Source of the DNA: Lachnospiraceae bacterium
GTDB lineage: Bacteria > Bacillota > Clostridia > Lachnospirales > Lachnospiraceae
Assembly (NCBI GenBank): GCA_015258065.1
Contig: JABZIZ010000013.1
Span: 11,153 to 75,152 of the forward strand
Length of the DNA stretch: 64,000 nt
Direction of reading: 5' to 3'
The position numbers and the translations under genes are program-made. Under the pieces are notes generated by a model that was not told where the DNA came from, searched no databases, and saw only the letters and a program-made list of their open reading frames with translations. The number at the start of each line of letters is the position of its first letter. Position 1 is the stretch's first letter. Shown piece after piece: positions 59,248 to 64,000 of the stretch.

Positions 59248-60154
59248 GTTCCACCTCCTGTAGGAGACCGGCTGCCTTCGCAAGAGCCAGTGTTCGCCTT
59301 GCACCCTCTAAAAAGGCAATATCAATCATTTTTCCATCGACCGTAAAGACGCCGATTCCCTCTGCACGTTTGGATGCGATTTCATTGACTACTTTTGTGG
59401 CAAAGGAAATTTCCGCTTCTGTTGGGGTAAAAATTGCGTGAACCAGAGGAATCTGTCTGGGGTTGATAATCGACTTGCCATCGAATCCCATGTCGTGGAT
59501 GAGTTTGACTTCTGCCTGGAAGCCTGCGTCATCCTCCAGATCGGTGTAAACGGTGTCAAAGCACTGAATTCCCGCAGCTCTGGCATGGATCAGGATGAGC
59601 TGCCTGGCGCCGGCAAGTTCCACCCCTGTGCCTGTGATACGAGTATGCAGATCCTTCGTATAATCGCCGGCAGATAAGGCAATACCGAAGAGTCGAGGGG
59701 AGGCATGACAGATTTCTTCCAGATGGATCACACCCTCGGCCGATTCAATCGCTGCCATGAGAAGGGTATGCCCCTCCTCCACACCGGCTTCGACTTCTGC
59801 CTTTGTTACTTCTGCTTCTACTGCAAGAACATCCGTCTCCCTCTCCGTTTTGGGGATACGGATGCTGTCACAACCGGCAAAGACGGCACAGCGAATGTCT
59901 TCCTTCCAGAACGGGGTATCGATTCCGTTGATACGGACCACTTTCTCGCAATTTTGGTAGTCTACGGTTCTGAGGGCATGGAAAAGAGTAAAGCGCGCAG
60001 CATCCTTTTCAGAAAGAGCAACGGCATCCTCCAGGTCAAAAATCAGGGAATCCGGCTGATACAGATAGGGGTCTTTTAAGAGATTCGGCTTCTGTGCATT
60101 TAAGAACATCATGCTTCTTCTCAAACGATTCTTCCTGTTATTGCCATTGTTCAT
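59240..60154 (-). CDS. citE: Citrate lyase beta subunit (citryl-ACP lyase)
   Basis: 304 aa from ATG 60154, preceded by GGGAGGAAC. CitE/HpcH-type TIM barrel: RSMMFLNAQKPNLLKDPYLY, DSLIFDLEDAVALSEKDAAR, VRINGIDTPFW, MAAIESAEGVIHLEEICHA and GDYTKDLHTRITG. DGKSIINPRQIPLVHAIFTP is also conserved. It overlaps citD by 17 bp and citF by 8 bp, a tight operon in the order citD-citE-citF. Confidence 0.96.
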   Translation of the reverse strand: MNNGNNRKNRLRRSMMFLNAQKPNLLKDPYLYQPDSLIFDLEDAVALSEKDAARFTLFHALRTVDYQNCEKVVRINGIDTPFWKEDIRCAVFAGCDSIRIPKTERETDVLAVEAEVTKAEVEAGVEEGHTLLMAAIESAEGVIHLEEICHASPRLFGIALSAGDYTKDLHTRITGTGVELAGARQLILIHARAAGIQCFDTVYTDLEDDAGFQAEVKLIHDMGFDGKSIINPRQIPLVHAIFTPTEAEISFATKVVNEIASKRAEGIGVFTVDGKMIDIAFLEGARRTLALAKAAGLLQEVEHA

Positions 60155-60449
60155 GATATAGTTCCTCCCAAGGAAGGGCTTCTGTCTGCCCCTTTGCACG
60201 GTAAAGCGCAGCCTGCAGGCGTGCAACGATCATCGGATCGAAGGCGCCCATATCTTCCACGTCAACCTGTACGTTTTCGATCTGCATTTTTTCTAAAACA
60301 GCCAGAATGAGGGACCGGATATGTGAACCATATTCGTAGAATACCTTCGATTGTACATGGACGGTTGACGTCCCCTGCCCTTTTGAGACAGTGATGAGAC
60401 AATCGCACTTTTCCGTGCTTCCTGCACTTGCTGTTTGTGTAATTTCCAT
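60138..60449 (-). CDS. citD: Citrate lyase gamma subunit (acyl carrier) with altered serine motif
   Basis: 103 aa from ATG 60449, GGAGGAGC upstream. The C-terminal fold matches CitD (VFYEYGSHIRSLILAVLE, then GAFDPMIVARLQAALYRA). The site where other CitD proteins carry the prosthetic group reads AGSTEKCD here; in Klebsiella the motif is AGTLESSD with the attachment Ser14, so position 14 is Lys and 15 is Cys. Serine 11 is nearby. Whether this protein is modified is unclear. It is the first gene of the operon. Confidence 0.88.
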   Translation of the reverse strand: MEITQTASAGSTEKCDCLITVSKGQGTSTVHVQSKVFYEYGSHIRSLILAVLEKMQIENVQVDVEDMGAFDPMIVARLQAALYRAKGQTEALPWEELYHEQWQ

Positions 60450-60515
60450 AAATAGCTCCTCCATGAGTTTCCTGCTCGCAGGCCCCTGTCGTTTGAACGG
60501 ACGGATGTCACTAAA

Positions 60516-60563
60516 AGTATATCCTGTTTGCGGAGGACACGCAGTGAATTTTCAGTGAATTTA
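60516..60563 (-). promoter_or_regulatory. citD promoter with 11-bp direct-repeat activator site
   Basis: Minus-strand -10 TATACT (60521-60516); no good -35. Overlapping the -35 position, plus-strand CAGTGAATTTT (60542-60552) and CAGTGAATTTA (60553-60563) form an exact one-turn direct repeat, as expected for an activator binding upstream. A CRE-like TGGAAACGTTAAA near 60588 is weaker. Confidence 0.5.
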
Positions 60564-60722
60564 CGAAGATGTTTCAAGGCCGGAGATGGAAACGTTAAAG
60601 TAGGAGTGTTTTTTATAACGATGTTCACACGGATAGACCAGTTACTGAGCAAGAAAATCTCTTTTTAAGAAAAGAAGAAAGCAGGACGTAAACTCCCTTC
60701 CGCTTCTGCTATAATAAGGGGT

Positions 60723-61982
60723 ATGTCGAACTATTCACTTTTACTTGCAGATGATGAAGAAGAAGTTATACAGGCGATTCTGAAAACCATTGATTTTGAG
60801 GCACTGGGCTTCCGCGTCATGGGCTATGCAAGGAACGGGGTCAGGGCACTGGAGATGGCGGAGGAGGAGACGCCGGATGTGGTCATGACCGATATCCGCA
60901 TGCCTTATATGGACGGGTTGGAGTTGGCAAAGAGGCTGAAGGAAGAATTCCCCGCCACCAGACTGTTAATCTTTACCGGGTTTGATGAGTTTTCCTATGC
61001 AAAAGAGGCGGTGCATTTGGAGGTGGAGGAATACATTCTAAAGCCTGCCGGTGCGGAGGAACTGAGGGAAGTTTTTACCAGACTGCACAAGTCGATGGAT
61101 GAAGAGCGCGATGAGAAGCGGAATGTAGAAAAGTTAAAAGACTATTATCTGCAGTCGCTCCCGCTTTTACAGGCGAATTTCTATACCTCTTTGATTGAAG
61201 GCAGGATACCGGAAGAGAAGCTGCCGCATTTCCTGGTAGACTATCAGATTGATCTGGATGCGCCAAGCTATGTCTGCGTCGATTTGCACACGTCCTCTGC
61301 AGGACTGCCGGAAGAGGTGACCACCCTTCTGGTGACGATGTCGGTGCAGCGCTATTTCGAAGAGAACGTCAGCAAACAGTGGAGGGCCAAATTTTTTTCC
61401 TATCTGGGGGATACGGTCATGATTGCGCAGATCGATGCGCCTGGTCTGGTGCGGACGCTGACCGATGAAATGGATCACCTCTGTATGGCGGCCAAGAAAA
61501 TTACCGGTGCGCTGGTGACGGCGGGCATCGGGGCCGTGGTTTTGCAGTTATCGGAGATCGCGGAGAGTTACAGCGGTGCCAGGAAGGCCGTCTCCCTGCG
61601 GAAGCTGTACGGGGGCGGAAAGTCCATTAACATCATGGAAGCTTCCGATGACAAGAAGGATTACGTGGCGAAGGCGCTGGCTTATACGGGAGAGCATTAT
61701 AACGACCCGAAGCTGTCGCTGGACTTTCTCTGCGGGAAGCTGAACGTGTCCAACTCTTATTTTTCCACCCTTTTTAAGAAAAAAACGGGGAAGTCCTTCG
61801 TGGCCTATCTGACGGAATTTCGCATGCAGCAGGCAGCCAGGATGTTGGAGGAGACGGCGGAAAAGAATTACAGGATTGCCGAAAGTGTCGGCTACGAAGA
61901 CGCGAACTATTTTAGCTACGTGTTTAAAAAACAATACGGGTGCTCTCCGTCCACCTACCGGACGGCGCACAAGACGGCATGA
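60723..61982 (+). CDS. YesN-type response regulator with AraC DNA-binding domain
   Basis: 419 aa. The receiver domain has acidic pocket ADDEEE, phospho-acceptor Asp57 in VVMTDIRMPYMDGLEL and YILKPAG lysine. A linker region of about 170 residues precedes an AraC-type double helix-turn-helix (about 315-415: LSLDFLCGKLNVSNSYFSTL, IAESVGYEDANYFSYVFKKQ). A TATAAT at 60710 is only 8 bp before the ATG, with AAGGGG between; a near-leaderless message is possible. The partner kinase overlaps by ATGA. Likely controls a sugar transporter. Confidence 0.92.
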   Translation: MSNYSLLLADDEEEVIQAILKTIDFEALGFRVMGYARNGVRALEMAEEETPDVVMTDIRMPYMDGLELAKRLKEEFPATRLLIFTGFDEFSYAKEAVHLEVEEYILKPAGAEELREVFTRLHKSMDEERDEKRNVEKLKDYYLQSLPLLQANFYTSLIEGRIPEEKLPHFLVDYQIDLDAPSYVCVDLHTSSAGLPEEVTTLLVTMSVQRYFEENVSKQWRAKFFSYLGDTVMIAQIDAPGLVRTLTDEMDHLCMAAKKITGALVTAGIGAVVLQLSEIAESYSGARKAVSLRKLYGGGKSINIMEASDDKKDYVAKALAYTGEHYNDPKLSLDFLCGKLNVSNSYFSTLFKKKTGKSFVAYLTEFRMQQAARMLEETAEKNYRIAESVGYEDANYFSYVFKKQYGCSPSTYRTAHKTA

Positions 61983-63790
61983 ATCAGCAGGGGGGGATTC
62001 AGTCAACCATAAGGAGGACCTTCCTTGCCGTTGCCATGGTGATTACGCTGGTGCTCAGCTGGACACTGTACCTGCGCTTTCTTTTGCTGTCCAGAGAAAC
62101 GGCGCTGCGCAGTACAAAGGGAGATCTGGAGATCACGGCGGCTTCTCTGGAAGACTATCTGCTGGGCATGAGGCGGGTATCGGATGCCATTGCCTATCAT
62201 GTCATTCGGAAGGGGAACGTCTCTTCGGAAGAGATGCAGAGAGAACTGGAGCTTCTGTATGAGTCTAACAAGGATCAGATCGTGACGGTTGCGCTCTACG
62301 ACAGCTTCGGCTCCCTGATTACGGCGGAGCCGGTTGCCGTGCAGAAGGAAAATCCGGATGTGACGCGCCAGAGCTGGTTTATCTCTGCCCAAAACGAAAT
62401 TGAAAACCTGCATTTTTCGACACCGCATATTCAAAATCTGTTTGAAGATGCGGCGTTTCGCTACCACTGGGTCATTTCCCTGTCCAGAGAGGTGGATCTC
62501 CCGCGGGAGAGGAATCGCTCGCAGGGCGTTTTGCTGGTGGATATCGATTACGGCATGATTGAGCAGATCATGAGCATTGCCAGCAGCGAGAAGGGAGGCA
62601 GGTATTATTACCTGACGGATCCGAAGGGCAGCCTGATCTGGCATCCCGAGCAGGTGGAACTGTCAAGAGGGCTGCGGGAAGAGAATAACCGGGAAGACGC
62701 TGCCCTGTCCGACGGGGTGCATCAGACTTCTTTTCAGGGAAAAAAGAGGACGGTGGTGGTGCGAACCCTTGGCTATACGGGGTGGAAGCTGATCGGGGTC
62801 ATCCCGGATCATGCGGGAACTTACGGAATTCGTTACGAAAAATATTTTATCCTCCTCTTTATCATCGGCACGGAGTTCATTCTTCTCTTTGTCTGCAGAA
62901 CCATTGCCGACAAGATTTCGCACCCGATCCTGCAGTTGAATGACGCAGTGGGAGAGTATGAGAAGGCACCGCAGGAAGGCAAGAGAGGGGCGGCGCAGAA
63001 GATTCCGATCGCCGGTCCGCCGGAGATCGGACATTTGGGAAGTTCCATCAGGCGATCCTACCTTCGCATCGGGGATTTGATGGAGGAAATTGTCAGGCAG
63101 CAGAACGAAAGAAGGAGAAGTGAGCTGGCGGCCCTGCAGAGCCAGATCAACCCGCACTTTTTATACAATACGCTGGATTCGATTACCTGGATGGTGGAAT
63201 CGGGACATAATCAGGGAGCAGCCAAGATGATTACGGAGCTTGGCAGGCTTCTGCGCATCAGTATTTCCAAGGGCCATTCGATCATCCGCCTCAGAGAGGA
63301 GATCCAACATGCCAAAAGCTACATGAACATTCAAAGAGTGCGCTATGGAGACCGCTTTCAGGTGGAGTTTCTGATTGACCCTGTCGTCGAAGATGATTGT
63401 ACCGTCAAGCTGATTTTGCAGCCGCTTTTGGAAAATGCCATCTATTACGGCGTGGGGGAGATGGATCCGGAGGATGGCGGAAAGATTCTGGTGAAAGCAC
63501 TTCCGGAAAAAGATGGCTCTCGTATCTGTCTGGTGGTGGAAGACAACGGAATGGGAATGAAAGAAGAGGAGGTGGAGAATCTGCTGTCAGAAACAGGAGC
63601 GTCTCTTCGCCATGGAAACGGGGTGGGACTTCTGAACGTTCACCACAGAATCCAGCTTCTCTTTGGGGAGTCCTACGGCATTCAGGTGGAGAGCGAGCCG
63701 GATGCGGGAACGAAGGTCATGATTTTTTTACCGGTCATCCCTTATTCGGAGGAGAAGAGAGAGGAACTGGAAAGGGGGAAGAGCCTGTGA
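61979..63790 (+). CDS. YesM-type sensor histidine kinase
   Basis: 603 aa from ATG 61979, overlapping the regulator stop. Two transmembrane segments (about 18-38 and 285-305) flank a dCache-like extracellular domain; then a HAMP linker, the His_kinase motif SQINPHFLYNTLDSITWMVE (His393) and an HATPase domain (LVVEDNGMGMKEEEVENLL). The kind pairs with YesN-like regulators and sugar uptake. The stop overlaps the next GTG start. Confidence 0.93.
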   Translation: MNQQGGIQSTIRRTFLAVAMVITLVLSWTLYLRFLLLSRETALRSTKGDLEITAASLEDYLLGMRRVSDAIAYHVIRKGNVSSEEMQRELELLYESNKDQIVTVALYDSFGSLITAEPVAVQKENPDVTRQSWFISAQNEIENLHFSTPHIQNLFEDAAFRYHWVISLSREVDLPRERNRSQGVLLVDIDYGMIEQIMSIASSEKGGRYYYLTDPKGSLIWHPEQVELSRGLREENNREDAALSDGVHQTSFQGKKRTVVVRTLGYTGWKLIGVIPDHAGTYGIRYEKYFILLFIIGTEFILLFVCRTIADKISHPILQLNDAVGEYEKAPQEGKRGAAQKIPIAGPPEIGHLGSSIRRSYLRIGDLMEEIVRQQNERRRSELAALQSQINPHFLYNTLDSITWMVESGHNQGAAKMITELGRLLRISISKGHSIIRLREEIQHAKSYMNIQRVRYGDRFQVEFLIDPVVEDDCTVKLILQPLLENAIYYGVGEMDPEDGGKILVKALPEKDGSRICLVVEDNGMGMKEEEVENLLSETGASLRHGNGVGLLNVHHRIQLLFGESYGIQVESEPDAGTKVMIFLPVIPYSEEKREELERGKSL

Positions 63791-64000
63791 GGGGGAAGGA
63801 GTTGCTACAGAAGTTCCGACACATGAAAGGACAGGAAAAGTTCACCTTCCGGACACTTTTGATTCTGACCGTCTGTCTGGCAATTGCGGTGTTATTTGCA
63901 CTTTCTCATGAAAGCCGGATGGAAAAACCGCTGCAGGTTCTGGTGGTGGCAAACCGGATGGACGAGAGCTGCTGGAATGCCTTCCACTACGGGCTTAAAC
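63787..64000 (+). CDS. Substrate-binding protein of a two-component/ABC locus (3'-truncated)
   Basis: The frame starts at GTG 63787, overlapping the kinase stop (GTGA), and runs out of the window. Residues 20-45 contain a signal-anchor helix (LLILTVCLAIAVLFALS); QVLVVANRMDESCWNAFHYG resembles the first strand and helix of ribose-type periplasmic-binding proteins. The family is inferred from 71 codons only; a sugar-sensing partner of the YesM kinase is likely. Confidence 0.6.
   Translation, partial: MRGKELLQKFRHMKGQEKFTFRTLLILTVCLAIAVLFALSHESRMEKPLQVLVVANRMDESCWNAFHYGLK

Noticed and set aside
1..64000. tRNA or rRNA genes, prophage, IS transposases
   Set aside because: No TPsiC-type GTTCGAATCC with cloverleaf, no rRNA-like sequence and no transposase or phage protein was seen.

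Overview
The window reads as a chromosomal segment of a motile, apparently non-sporulating member of the Lachnospiraceae (Firmicutes, Clostridia). The basis is gene order and protein type: rqcP-divIC-tilS-hpt-ftsH, uvrC-hprK-murB-rapZ-whiA-HPr, mbl-flgF-flgG-rod-binding protein, a HAD/GNAT fusion, a BTAD regulator, and strong AGGAGG ribosome sites. YabP, YabQ and SpoIIE, which sporulating relatives keep between rqcP and tilS, are absent. No tRNA, rRNA, IS element, CRISPR or prophage was seen; the only RNA gene recognised is the SRP RNA.

Layout. 1-3.8 kb: end of coaX, a small conserved protein, dusB, hcp. 4.1-9.0 kb: a fructan-type cluster (ABC sugar-binding lipoprotein split by an in-frame amber codon, two permeases, GH32 fructanase). 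9.0-12.5 kb: CarD-like protein, DUF815 ATPase, nicotinate phosphoribosyltransferase. 12.6-18.1 kb (minus): SurA/PrsA-like protein, TldE-like, TldD, PflX-like radical SAM protein, TadA. 18.5-24.4 kb: Rrf2 regulator, SRP RNA, HU, RqcP, DivIC, TilS, Hpt, FtsH. 24.7-31.5 kb: GH13 amylase, class II aldolase, GreA, LCP protein, flavodiiron protein. 31.7-42.4 kb: BTAD regulator, second FtsH, then UvrC, HprK, MurB, RapZ, WhiA, an HPr paralogue lacking the catalytic histidine, and a lipid kinase. 42.7-51.7 kb: cyclophilin, HAD phosphatase, HAD-GNAT, AspS, flagellin-like protein, ProC, YdcF, an ECF sigma factor with its coupled membrane partner, and a small antitoxin-like protein. 52-55.5 kb: mbl and flagellar rod genes. 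55.5-60.5 kb: a YhcG nuclease islet between long direct repeats, an alpha/beta hydrolase and citFED. 60.7-64 kb: a YesMN-type two-component system and the start of a substrate-binding protein.

Functionally the segment combines carbohydrate use (fructan and starch hydrolysis, aldolase, HprK/Crh-like catabolite control, citrate lyase), envelope and division functions (MurB, DivIC, LCP, Mbl, FtsH), oxygen and nitrosative stress proteins (Hcp, flavodiiron protein) and motility. The most unusual features are structural. Short tandem arrays (units of 13, 15, 16, 21, 26, 28, 33 and 55 bp) repeatedly sit at gene edges, sometimes supplying a promoter -35 box, a Shine-Dalgarno site or N-terminal codons. 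Two insertions are flanked by direct duplications of a neighbouring gene's 3' end. Two hairpins bury the ribosome site of the next gene.
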